Source: Aquanectria penicillioides (taxonomy: Eukaryota > Ascomycota > Sordariomycetes > Hypocreales > Nectriaceae). From it: a stretch of 64,000 bases of DNA. Location: the NCBI GenBank assembly GCA_003415625.1, contig PYIU01000008.1, positions 2,542,001 through 2,606,000 on the forward strand, written 5' to 3'. Positions 36,167 to 47,109 of the stretch are shown here, piece by piece. Each line of letters opens with the position of its first letter. Within the stretch, counting starts at the first letter, position 1. The notes beneath the pieces were generated by a model. It was not told the DNA's origin, searched no databases, and worked only from the letters and a program-made list of their open reading frames with translations. Made by a program: the position numbers and the translations under genes.

Positions 36167-39100
36167 TCAATCGTCCGAGCTGTCCGAGCTGTAGACTAGA
36201 TCACTCTCTAGAGAAATGTCGGATATATACGTCTCTTCTAGACCCGGTGTAAATTGTTGAAGAAAGCGCTGTTTTCTGCTACTGAGAGCAGCCATGAACT
36301 GGCTTAATACCGGTAGGATTGCATCTGGGCGCGGTCTCAAATTCCCCGGATCCCTCAAGAGGATCGCCTCGCAAGGAGCGGGAAATTGAATTTGGGGGTA
36401 CTGAGTTTCCGATTCGTCGTACCACTCGAATGGAAGAAATACCTCCAGTGTCGCCCACCATGCTAGCCAGAATACTTGGAACTCATTCCCATGTTTTCGA
36501 AGCGTATCGGTGTATAGTTGCACGTAGGCATCAAGAATATTTTTCAGCTCTCTGTCTTCACTTTGAAGTTCGGCTTGTTCTTCCTGGCACATTTCGATGC
36601 GTTGCCAATGGGTCACCTCATCGCCAGCACCAACGTAGAACCTGCAACACGTATGCGCCATGCCTAGGCGATCAAATATTTCTAGTCGACAAATTTCTCC
36701 AAACGTGAACTGATCCAAGGTTGGGATAAGTGATTGGTATTCGGCCACGTTAAACAGCCATCGTCGGCGTTGAGTAAGGTGTTCGAGATCGCTTGCGAAC
36801 CCAATAGGCCGTGAACAGCACGGGATTCTCATCACAATCGAGGCGGGGATGCAACCTGACGAGCTGCACCAACATATGCATCCATCAACTTCATCAAGAC
36901 CCTCAATTTCATGGAGTTGACGAAAAATACCCATTGCATTCGCCTCCTCGGCCGAGCTCTTGCTCCACACCGAAGACACCAAGAATGGCGATGCTTTATG
37001 CGCGAATAAATGAAGAATATTGGGATATCCTGGGATTCTGCAGTGAGGATTCGCTCCCTTCTGGAGGTACCAGTCTATCAATTGGAATTGATCGCCATTA
37101 AGAATCCCGAATATTACCTTCATGAGAGGTGTTAGTTCTCTCTTATTAGGCTTATCTAGATCGTGAAAGCCGGCCTCGTGCAACCTTTTCGCGATCGGGT
37201 ACGTCATAGGGTGGTGATGATATACTGTCGCGAGTGCGCTCGGGTACAAGTTCAATGGAACTTCAACACCCATCTGTCGCAGCTGATCAAATACTTTGTG
37301 GGATTCATAGTCGAGAACTGAGTGCTGGATTGCTTTTCGCAATTGATCCACATAATCCTTGGGTAAATGTTCCTCTGCGAGTCTGAATAGACCTTCTCGG
37401 TGCTGCACAATGTGCGCGACGAGGGTCGAGATGATTACCTTGGGCGCCTGGTGTAGCATCGCAAAGCCGAGAAGGCTGTGATGGGATGTAGGCCCGGGTA
37501 AAATGTAGCAACCATGACTAAGAAGCAGATCTACCGTTTTGGCATCCCCTTGAATGATTGCAGTTTGGATAGCCACGGTAGGATCCATCCCGCCATCGAC
37601 CATTATCTGGATCCCCTCAGGCCAGCCTACTGCCAACGCCAATCCAGGCGCAACGGTGTTTTTGAGGTTTCCGTGATTGTGTGACAAAAGTCGACGAAGG
37701 TCTTTTTCAGATTTCGCAACTATGGCAGCACATATCGCATCTTCGTTCATCTCTGTGACCATCCTATTAGCAAATCTTCGGCATTTCCAGGCTTCACCCA
37801 TACCAAAGCAAAGATCCGAGTTTCGAAGGAAGAGGTCCGCGGCAAGGGGCTGGTTCATCAAGTCTGCATCATTATAACTTGTAGAACTATGCTTTTCGAG
37901 AATACGGTCTACTCTCAAATGTTTAACAGCATTTGGATTAAAATCCAACTGTTGAATACAATTGAATACAAGACTGAGAGGTGACCCTGTCCAGCATGAG
38001 CCGTTGCTTGGGTTCCTGTCCTTAGGGTTAGCAAGGAGATGATCATTGAGAGTTGAAAACACTGAATTCAAACCTTCCCATCATGGAAAACCCCTTTGCA
38101 ACTGCATTGGGATCTGCGCCTCCATCTGTCAAAGTTTGAATGATATCGTCAAGAATATCGTACAGGCTCTCCTGGACCGAGACAACAAGCATTGCCGTTG
38201 CTACCACCTCCTAAAGATTGATTAGTGATTATCTCCAAAACAAAATTTGGGTTCATGAGTAATCATACGTGAAGTAGCGTGATTCCATTGGCATCCTGGT
38301 CTCCTGGGGCCGATTCACCCGACTCAAATGCATTAATCAATCTGCGAAGAAGGAGCTCAAAAACACCCCGAATATCGCTATTGAGACTCGAATCTGCCTC
38401 TAAGCAGACCGCCTGTCCCCATATGCGCCTAGAAGCAAAGACATTGACCATTCTGCTGCAACGATTACGGCCGTAGCTAGATACTAACGGATGACGAGTA
38501 CCGATTTCGGGTTGAAAATGCCCTAGGTATTCACCAAACCCTTGAAGAGAATGCGGCAGCAGCATCAAGATATTATCACAGGCCTTATGAATTGCAACGA
38601 AAGCAGGGGATATGGCCGAGTCCACGATATTATGGGGCGAGATTCGTAGCCCAAGGGAGAGGGAAGAAGGGCCCAGTGCCAGGTTTAAAATGAACTCCAT
38701 CTTGGGTGTCCATGTGCGCACTCCAAATGACCAAACAGTAGAATATTTTTGGCATCGGCATCTTCCCAAAGCGCGAGTTGATTTCGAGTAAACAAACTCG
38801 AAAGGGTACATGGAAAATACAGCCCCTTGCTTTGCAGGGAAGCAATTGCAACTCGACTTGGCCAAGGGCTTCTTGCTCGGGGTTGACGAATTTTGGAGTT
38901 TACTAGAACTAGGCGGACTCAAACGATGCAGAATCTCTTCATTGGATTTTGATATTAACGAGTACTGGCATGAGCTTTGCGTCAGATTTGTCCCGCATTA
39001 GACTCGGAGAGATCGCACGGATTTGTACCTCTTGCTGGAGAGAGTCTACAATTGACAGCAGAACATGGTGCGAGTCCACAACTTGCGTCCTTTGCTCATC

Positions 39101-39585
39101 AGTTTTCTCTCTTTTGGTTGCGCCAAGGGGACGAACATTTGCTGTTCCAGCCTTGCCCGGCTGTAGTGCTGATGCCACAGCTGCAGCGACGACTTGAGCG
39201 ACTCTATGCGGCGGGATTTCTCTGTGATGACAGACTGCTTTTGAGCGCTCACAACTGCGGCCCACGCACGCTTGACTGGATGGGCCTGCTTTGGCGATAG
39301 ATTCTCCAATATGCTTGCTAATTCTTTGCACTCGGCAATTGCATCGACGAGGATCGGGGTCAACTGTGACCCGGCCGAGCCATTGACGTTTTGGTCGGAT
39401 GGGTCAAAGTCGATGCTGATTGCGTGCAGCAGATCTATCAATCGCTGGGTGTTCTTTCTCGTGTATTCCACTTCCTCGGGGATGTTCTTGAGGGTTTGAT
39501 ATACGCGGCACGACGCAATCAGGACGCGGCCGCTCATGTCGAGCAGCTGCAAGATGCCAGCGGCAACGCCCAAAGCCTCAGCCAT
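36167..39585 (-). CDS. HeLo/SesA-like N-terminal domain protein with ankyrin-like repeats (paralogue 2)
   Basis: Paralogue of the 20.2-23.6 kb gene along its length. ATG at 39585 (Met-Ala-Glu-Ala-Leu-Gly-Val-Ala-Ala), helical N-terminal domain to about residue 150, variable middle, ankyrin-like region, and conserved C-terminal block (Arg-Arg-Arg-Trp-Leu-Phe; Cys-Arg-Leu-Glu-Ile-Phe-Asp-Arg-Leu-Gly-Met-Ala-His-Thr-Cys-Cys). Introns 38268-38211 and 38073-38016 (58 bp each) sit at the same codon and phase as in paralogue 1. The frame changes by one near an A4 run at about 39,105 without a convincing intron. The open C-terminal exon alone is over 600 codons. No Walker motifs seen, so NLR-related rather than a full NLR. 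Head-to-head with the NLR stub at 40,048. Confidence 0.65.
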
Positions 39586-40047
39586 TGTGGGCGTAGAACT
39601 AGGTAGTCTCTCGAGGCGTAAAGAGGGAGCCAGAGAGAACCGGAACCGAAAAGAGTTTAAGTTGTCCAGCTCGCAGTGGACTGATACATGTTCTAGCCTC
39701 GTCCTGCACGTGTGCCCGACAAGCCGGATCTCAACCCGTCTGCAAAGCGCCAGCGTCTCGTTCGTTGTCTCTCCTCACTTCTCAAGCCGGAGGCCGCTGG
39801 GTCGCCCGCCGCCTTGGCCGCCTTGGCAATCGGATCGAGCGGCCCAGCAACAGTGCAACTCTGCAACGCAGATAACATGGCGCTCAGCCACCACCAGATT
39901 CTGCCTAACAGCCGCTTTGGGTAATTGTTGACGTCGCCGGGCGTTTTTTCTCTTTGCCGGGCTGAAATAAACTCGTGGAATGGGCGCGTTTTTTTTTTTC
40001 TCACTACCACACACCAGACTATCCGGCCTTGTCCAACACAGACCAGG
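39586..40047. other. Shared upstream region of paralogue 2 and the NLR stub
   Basis: A 462 bp divergent promoter-like interval. It includes a Pro/Ala-type GC-rich segment around 39,790-39,840 and a T10 run near 39,992. No gene supported. Confidence 0.4.
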
Positions 40048-40167
40048 ATGGCGGCAAAATACGACCCAACGCTTGTGGCCTTCCAACGGGCCATGGCCGA
40101 ATTCAAAAGCAATTTTAAGAAGGGAGATCTGTACCGCCAAATTCTGGAAACAAAGTCAATTGATTAG
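40048..40167 (+). pseudogene. Orphan N-terminal stub of a fungal STAND/NLR-type protein
   Basis: From ATG 40048 the frame reads 39 residues (Met-Ala-Ala-Lys-Tyr-Asp-Pro...Phe-Gln-Arg-Ala-Met-Ala-Glu-Phe-Lys...Ile-Leu-Glu-Thr-Lys-Ser-Ile-Asp) and stops at TAG 40165-40167. This looks like the very N-terminus of large fungal NACHT/ankyrin proteins. No continuation of that domain is visible downstream in any frame, so it is a truncated remnant, or the first exon of something I cannot follow. Confidence 0.4.
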
Positions 40168-42771
40168 GTGAACAAAAGGAGCAAGCAAAGCGGGGACATT
40201 TTGCCATTTGGCCCATGATACGGCTGTTTTTTAGACCGTATGACGTCGTACTTGGGCGCGATTGACATATTTGTGCAAGCCAAGCCAGACATTCCTATTT
40301 TGACATGGGGTCCGATAAAACTTCTCATTCTGTGATCGAGCAATCTTGACACCTCCCTCCGTGCAATCATTGACTCCTCCGTCAGATCGGAGACCTACTC
40401 CCAGAGTTCACAACCATCACGGAATTGTTAACCGAGAACCAACGACTAACTGATTCCTGGGTCTACTTTCCAAGATATAAAAAGCTTTTAATATGTGCAT
40501 ATATATGTGCGCGTGTATACAACGGAGATGCTGATCGACTGTGTCATTGCCGTGGCCCTTTAGGGTCGAAAGCATACTTGTATTGCCTATTGGAGCATCA
40601 TAAAAGCATCGGAGACAATGATGACGGAAACGGTGCCAAAAACTCGTTGACAATTTTTCACGGCACGTTGCCAATGCGTCAACAATCCGTTGCGGGCACA
40701 ACTGCGCACTGGTCCTGGAAGAGAAATCTGAAATGATACGATCGGTTCCCGACTTTTCAAGCATTTAGCCAAAATGCATACCAAAATTAGGTCATCAACA
40801 AGTCTATAGACCATTCGGGCTACCGCACAGTCGGTCTCTTTTCAGGCATGCGTCCTAATGTCTCAGCCGCATAGTAAGACATGTGTCATCCAACCAAATT
40901 TTTCTTCTCACTCCAATTAGGAAGACGGAGCTAGAAAATATATGATTGTTAAGTTTGTCACATGTGGCATAGATGAATTGCGTCTAGGGCGGGTGAAGTT
41001 TCATGACCTTCCATGCCATCCCAAGCTGATCAGTCTGCGTGCTACGGACTACACTGCTAACCCTCCATGCGTCCACAAAGTCTCAAAATTCCAACAATTG
41101 TCACCGCCCAGCTCATTTCTGAGTCCCAAAATAAGCCCCATGACATCTCAGTGGCTTAATTCAGTGTATGTATTACCTGAAGGGGCGTTCCTGTTTCTAG
41201 TTGGTGTCGACTGCATGCATCCTCCCACACTGCAGACTGAATGCACGAGCTTCCTGTCCAATGAGGATCATAGCCGTTGCCGTTCACATGCTGACATAAT
41301 TTGACATTCAAGTGTCTCGGACATGGAGTTCATAGGAGAATTGCCTAGAAAAGCAAACCACTCAATGAGTAAACGGCTGTTGGGATAAGGAGAGTGAGAA
41401 TTTAGCCAGGATAGGATATCAGATGTGGTGTTGAAGACGAGCAGCAAATCAACGCGATGGGCAAAGTAGTCATCCACAAGAAGAGTGAGAAGAGAAAATG
41501 AAAGAAGGCTGCAATTTAGCTCTCAACTTCAATCTTGATTTTGTCCACAAAGAAGGCGCAACTATTTCGGATCAAACTTGAACGATGGCTTCTATCAACC
41601 TATTTATCCTTGATCATGCCCTTGACCTAGGTGTGACTCCCCATGCCAAGAAGTCACTTCGCACCACGCGGCACCCTTATCGGGGAGACTCCGCGATGGC
41701 TGAACAGACAACAATTCAAGTCAACCACTCTGTTTATTAGCCAACACCACCTTTGAGCGCCGTGAACTACTACTGTATATGCATGTATGCCATTCATTTG
41801 GCAAAACTGTTAAATGTTCTCTCGCTCCCTATGGAAACACGCCATATGGATGCCCAGCTAAGTCCTGACGGCGATTTCGAAAGATGCTTGTAATCCCACC
41901 GATTGCTAGTAATGAATGGCCAGAGGTGCGAATGTTATCCCACGCACTGCATTCGGCACCAGCTTCAAGGAGCTTGCTGCGCTGTGTCATCGATGACTTA
42001 TTTTCTCTCTGACTGCTTGCGATGCGAGCGCCATCAAATTGCCGAAGAGATGAACGATATGAGGGCATGTTAGGATTTCGTGTTTTATCGGGGAGCCTCC
42101 GCGACCGTGGCGGAGAGTGTTTGGGCAAAACAACGAATAGAGGCGACTCAGGTGGATGGCGAAGACACGCCTTTGGGGCTAGACTGGGGATTGACTCGCT
42201 AACTCTTCACAGTGACCAACCAATCGCAATGCTGGTTCTTCTTGATGCTGAACCTGCGTTAGCAGAACTACTTCATCTGGCAGTCATGTGGATAGGCGTT
42301 ACGTTGCGGACGGGTCTAGATCGCCAAGGGTCCCGTCCCTCGTGGTCGCATCGATGCACCACGCTGCCAACGCCATCCATGCAACGTAAGGTCTACCCGC
42401 AAGGACTCCCCGAAAGGTTCCAGTTCCTGTCTTGAACAGCTTGCACGCTAGAAACCTTCCCCGTGGAGACCCCACATTCGCAGCCTTCACAAATACGGGG
42501 AAGCCATTTTACAAACCCTCGTCACTTCAACATCCTGTCTGGATATGACTTTTCTCCCCTCATGCGAGCGGCGCCAATTCTACCGACTCCAAATTCAGCG
42601 CTACCCCGAATCCCGAGCGTTATCTGAGGTTTCATGAGTTAGGCCGGCTTGTGGCTTGCATGTTCGTCCCATCTGCTGCCGAAATCACAAACATAAAAGA
42701 ACCTGCCCCCCCTTGGATGATCCTTTCTCTTTTCCCAGCCCAAGCCAACTCTCATCTCTTCCAGCATAATC
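40168..42771. other. Intergenic interval, NLR stub to sugar transporter
   Basis: About 2.6 kb without a supported gene. Open frames (for example 40,425-40,736 and 42,022-42,435) lack motifs. The right end is the transporter promoter. Confidence 0.4.
42692..42698 (+). promoter_or_regulatory. TATA-like box of the sugar transporter
   Basis: CATAAAA lies about 75 bp upstream of the ATG at 42772, in the expected core-promoter window. Confidence 0.35.
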
Positions 42772-44602
42772 ATGGCTAACTCAGCATCGCCTAAGGCGAG
42801 CCTAGACAACCCGACCAATATGATCGAGGATGTGGGACAAACCCGTGACACCGAGCTCAAGCCGAGTGAAGTCGTTCTCGAAGCCGCAGCAAAGGGTCAG
42901 GCCACTACAGGGTATGAGACGCTGACCCTTTGGGAAACCGTCAAGACTTTCAAAGTGGCTACTCTCGTTTGCTTTGCTGCTGCTTTCAGTGCTGCGACTG
43001 ATGGATATCAGATTGGGTCAGTGTCTTGTTCATATGAGGCCGCTCTCAACTGTCTCATTTCCAATCACGCGAGCCCGAGACTAACTACAAGGCCTCTAGA
43101 ATGAACGGGAGCATCATTGCCAACACTGGCTTTGTTCATCAATTTGCGACCGAGACCGATTCAACAGGCGCCCCTTTCCTCACGTCCCCCATCCTTGCAG
43201 CATGGAGCTCAATCATGTCTGTCGGCCAGATCATCGGCATGACCACGCTTCCTTTCCTCTCCAACAAGTACGGCAGAAAGGCGGCCATGTACACATATTG
43301 GGTCATCCTCGCATCCAGCGTCCTCGCTGAGAGCTTGGCTAGGACTTGGCCCGTTTGGCTAGTTGCCAAGCTCCTTGCTGGCATTGGCGTTGGTTGTCTT
43401 CAGGCGACTCTCCCAATCTACATTTCTGAGTGTGCCCCGACTCGAATCCGTGGTAGCCTGATCATGTGCTATAGCTTGTGGTGGGCCATTGGATCCTTCT
43501 TCTCTTATATCGCTCTCACGATCCTAAACCGAAAAGACGCCAAGGCTTGGCTGACCCCTATCTACACCCAATGGGCCCAGATTGGCTTGATGCTCATCAT
43601 CTACGTATTCCTCCCCGAGTCGCCTGCATGGTGTGTAACTCACGGCTATGAGGAACGAGCTAAGAAGGAGCTCCGAAAGTTGAACTACGGTGTCAAGGAC
43701 TATAATCTCGAGCAGCAATACCAGGTCCTAGTCATGGCTGTCGAGCATGAAAAGACTGTTGCAGCGGATCAGGATCGGGAAAAATGGTATGCCATCTTTA
43801 GAGGTACCGATGGCCTCCGAACACTGATTTCACTTTGGCCAAACATGACGCAACAGTTTATTGGTCTCACCCTTTTTGCCACCTTTGGGACGTACTTTTT
43901 CCAACAGGCCGGTCTCAGTGATCCTTTCCAGATCAAATGCATCACGTCTTCCATCAACATTACGACCCTTGTTATTGTCGTCCTTATCGCTGATCGTGTC
44001 GGTCGCCGGCGTATTGCGTGCAGCGCAACAACCCTCGCGTGGACAGCTTGCGTGTGCATCGGAATTCTTGGAGTTGCCCCAAAGGTTAAAGCAACTGATT
44101 ACCTCTTTGTGCTTTTCACTTGCCTATGGAGTAAGTATTTTGGAAGTTTTATTCTGCTGCGCTGCCAGTGCTAACCACAATACAGACATCGGTCAGATCT
44201 CAAACGGCGCGGCTGGCTGGGGCTATATTGCCGAGATTTCGTCTATTCGTCTCCGACCGTACACCGCAGGTTTTGGCGCAGCATGCACCTGCGTCATCGG
44301 GGTTGTCATGAATGTCCTTGTTCCGTACATGGTTAATGCTCACAAGTGGAACTGGGGCTACAAGACGGGATGGTTCTACGCGGGTGTCGGCCTTCCATTC
44401 CTTGTCGGAGTTTGGCTTCTCCTTCCCGAGACTGCAGGGTAGGATCACCACATAGGTTTCTTTGTGAGCTTTATACTAACTCGTCAATAGTCGATCAGTT
44501 TCAGAGTTGGATGAATTGTTCGAGCGCAAGGTCAAACCCTGGAGGTTCCACAAGACGGAGACAGCCACTCAGCGCCTTGTCAGTGTTCAGAGGGTTGAAT
44601 GA
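42772..44602 (+). CDS. MFS sugar (hexose/alpha-glucoside-type) transporter
   Basis: Plasma-membrane sugar:H+ symporter by family. Four exons: 42772-43016, 43100-44130, 44186-44438 and 44491-44602. Introns 43017-43099, 44131-44185 and 44439-44490 have good donors (GTCAGT, GTAAGT, GTAGGA) and CTAAC branch points, and all phases match to give 546 residues. Sugar-porter signatures: Asp-Gly-Tyr-Gln-Ile-Gly at helix 1, Asn-Lys-Tyr-Gly-Arg-Lys between helices 2 and 3, Pro-Thr-Arg-Ile-Arg-Gly, Leu-Pro-Glu-Ser-Pro-Ala-Trp after helix 6, Asp-Arg-Val-Gly-Arg-Arg, and Pro-Glu-Thr-Ala-Gly-Arg at the C-terminal side. The Pro-Glu-Ser and Pro-Glu-Thr motifs mark the family clearly. Intact. Substrate not determinable; the layout resembles maltose/alpha-glucoside permeases. 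Confidence 0.9.
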
Positions 44603-45016
44603 ACGCTATCAGGCCACATGCACGCACAACATCGACGTTGAGTCTTTCGGCAGGATTAGGCTCCAATCTACATATTGTGTTGAATTTGAACGCCAGTACT
44701 AATTCTTGAGATTTTACGAACAACCAGTTCAACATTCATGATGTGCACTGATGTCAATAAGTTGTTCTCCCATATCCTATCCATACAAGACTTCCAATGG
44801 CAAATCTACCAAAGAGCCAATTCCACAGATGGCTGATATATTCTTGAGTATTGCGGGCCCCTTGTGTGCGGAAATGTGAAGTACACGTTGTAGCGCGATA
44901 CGACTGAAAATGAACCCTCTTGAAAATGAAATCTGGCGCCTCTTCAAGGTCCAGCACACGGGACGTCGGCAATACTCAGTAATTGTGATCATAAAAAATG
45001 TCAAGTTTGTATCCCC
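44603..45016. other. Intergenic with an inverted partial copy of the C2H2 gene
   Basis: Between the transporter and the C2H2 gene. Positions 44,914-44,945 are the reverse complement of 45,781-45,812 with one mismatch in 32, and looser similarity extends some 25 bp further left. Otherwise no gene. Confidence 0.6.
44914..44945 (+). repeat. Inverted partial duplicate of the C2H2 gene (other copy 45781-45812)
   Basis: A 32-base segment matching the reverse complement of 45781-45812 at 31 positions. Both code for Pro-Leu-Glu-Asn-Glu-Ile-Trp when read in the matching orientation. It lies about 0.85 kb away, on the far side of the C2H2 gene's 3' half. Confidence 0.75.
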
Positions 45017-45906
45017 TTAACTTTCTTCAGGTATTAGGCAGTGATTTCCCTTCCTCCGCGGCCGTCCCCTTGGCCTTTTTCCACATTTGTTATAGTGGCA
45101 TAGAAATTCATTTTTACTCATGAATTCCTGGCGGTGGTCCGCACTTGGCCTCCAACAAACGAACGGTTTATTTCCACCTTCGCAGATCTTCATATGCTTA
45201 TGAAAGTTTTTTTCCGGAATAATCTTTCCGCAGCTGCATTGAAATTTTCGCCTTGCAGAGTCTCTGAGATGACTAGCAAATTGCCCTTTGCCCATATTAA
45301 ATCGTTTCCCACAGCAACAGCTCCATGGGCCTTTGCATCGTGGTTGCGAGGAGATTCCAGTCATCGTGGCAAAGCAGTCATCACGAGCACACCCGCAAAC
45401 GGGCGCAATATGAACAGCTTGCATGTGATCACTAAATGCGAAGCATCAGCAATTATGCAGAGAACAAAGAGAGAGTTATCGCACTTGAGTTGATCAGTAT
45501 TGAGAAACGCCTTTGGACATCTTCGACACTGAAAGGATCCCGAGGGGATAGAGAAGTCCGATAATGGATCCAAGTCAACCTGATTATCACAAATTCCATG
45601 CGGCATATCGACTTGAAGAGTCTCATCGGATTCGAAGTCGCCAACATGTGGCAACCACGAGGAATTCAAGTTGCTGCCATCAACAGCCACTTGTCCTAGT
45701 GGCACATCACTACCATCTTGGGATAGATGTTGCCGATCATAGCCAAGATGAGCACTCGCATCACCATAATAGCTAGTTTGGAAGAGGAGCCAGATTTCAT
45801 TTTCAAGAGGGTCCCAGTCGATCGCACTACCCGTGAGATCATCATAATGTTTAAGAATAGGAATTTCTTGCGCGTGATCTCCACGAGCAACAAGTCCCAG
45901 GGCCAA
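45017..45906 (-). CDS. C2H2 zinc-finger protein (5' end uncertain)
   Basis: Exons 45906-45485 and 45431-45017, intron 45484-45432 (53 bp, GTGCGA...TTTAG). The splice falls inside a canonical C2H2 finger: Cys-Arg-Arg-Cys-Pro-Lys-Ala-Phe...Asp-Gln-Leu-Asn-Asp-His-Met-Gln-Ala-Val-His, C-x2-C-x12-H-x4-H after joining. Further Cys/His pairs follow (Cys-Cys-Cys-Gly-Lys-Arg-Phe; Cys-Ser-Cys-Gly-Lys-Ile-Ile...His-Lys-His), then a basic Lys-Arg-Pro-Arg-Gly-Arg-Pro-Arg-Arg tail like an AT-hook or nuclear signal. Probably a nuclear DNA-binding protein. The first exon has no good ATG: an in-frame stop precedes 45906 and the first in-frame Met is far downstream, so an upstream exon or 5' decay is likely. 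Confidence 0.65.
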
Positions 45907-46859
45907 TCGCTAATAGTGATCGCACCCAAGTGAATAAAAGGTACTTAACCCAATAAGTATGGTTTGGAAGCGATGAATCTCAAACCAAACAAGCCGCATG
46001 CCGTGTAGGGGGTCTGAGGTGATAGCGGGGCTCTAGAAAAGGATAGCCAGGGGCTATACACTTAGAATTTAGTGACAAATGTGGGAACAAGGTTTCAAGA
46101 AGCAGTAATTAATAAAGCTTGGTTAGAAATGAATGAGGGCACCAAGAAGTTGGCGCCAGCTACCACAACGGAATGTGGACAGCTGGCCTTGAAACCGATG
46201 AAGATTTGGAAATTTTGGACAGGGACTTTCTCTTCTTTTATCGACTTAGAGAAGCTTAGGTAATCGTTCATGTTGCGGAAGCCATTTTTCTGATTTGTCA
46301 AGCAACCCATAATCATCTGATGCAACCCGCATCGGATGTAGCAGTAGGCCAATTTTCTTATTTGCCAATATGAAGCCTTTTCAGGCCAGGCGATTGGGTT
46401 ACATTCAGCTAGTCGTTTTAGGTAACTACTTACGGTACATAGACCAGGGATCTACTTTGAGGGCCATTTTTCTTATTGGTGAGTTAACACATCTCGCGCC
46501 GACCACCCCTCCAAGTCAGCAAAAGCTCAGACTGAAATGCACCACTGCCGATCTCACAGGACATTGACGAGCCACGAATAATGAAGACAGAATAAATGGC
46601 TCAGCTATTAATTTTTATTGTATTAAAAACCACCAAAATAGTTGCATTATCAATCTGCAACCATTGCTTCAAGGTGATGTTTACTGGAACCTGACGCTGT
46701 TTACTGTAAACGCCAAACCTCATGTCACAGGATGCCTTTAAATGTGAACTAACTGTTTCCGAGAATGTTTCCAAAAAAAAAAAACATGCAAGAGAAAAGT
46801 GAACCCGTCGATAAGATTAGTCTAAAAACTAAATGTAAATTTTACTTTCAAACTCATGG
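45907..46859. other. Intergenic between C2H2 gene and Cys-rich copy F
   Basis: No supported gene. Open frames are short. It ends at the stop codon of copy F. Confidence 0.35.
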
Positions 46860-47109
46860 CTAATGGGTTGGTTTCGCAACAGGACAATAATTGCACCGAG
46901 GCATCCCACACGAGCGACATAGCCCGACACTAAGTTTGTTTGAACTGTAACTGCATTCACACTGACGTATTGTTAGTATATGGACCAAGGTATCGCAGCA
47001 TTTTGGACCTGAAAACATACGCATATCCATATCGTTCTAACCTTTCGACGACGAGGCTGAGGACCTAACTCATTGATCGATGGAGATTGAGATACTGCTA
47101 TGACGACCA
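46860..47109 (-). CDS. Small Cys-rich zinc-ribbon-like protein, copy F (divergent)
   Basis: Found by cysteine spacing. Conserved exon 47109-47021 ends Pro-Gln-Pro-Arg-Arg-Arg-Lys-Val-Arg-Thr-Ile-Trp-Ile-Cys, then an intron 47020-46962 (59 bp, GTATGT donor, ACTAAC branch, GTCAG acceptor). Last exon 46961-46860 (34 codons with stop) reads Cys-Glu-Cys-Ser-Tyr-Ser-Ser-Asn-Lys-Leu-Ser-Val, then Cys-Arg-Ser-Cys-Gly-Met-Pro-Arg-Cys-Asn-Tyr-Cys. The spacing of all cysteines and of Gly-x-Pro-Arg equals that of copies D and E although most other residues differ. The start is unresolved: an acceptor-like CCACAG at 47,110 suggests at least one more upstream exon. Function unknown; zinc binding inferred. 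Confidence 0.55.

Noticed and set aside
40480..40630. Possible seventh Cys-rich copy (Cys-His-Cys-Arg-Gly ... Tyr-Cys)
   Set aside because: Spacing between cysteine pairs is shorter than in the family, there is no Gly-x-Pro-Arg-Cys, and no Trp-x-Cys plus donor precedes it.
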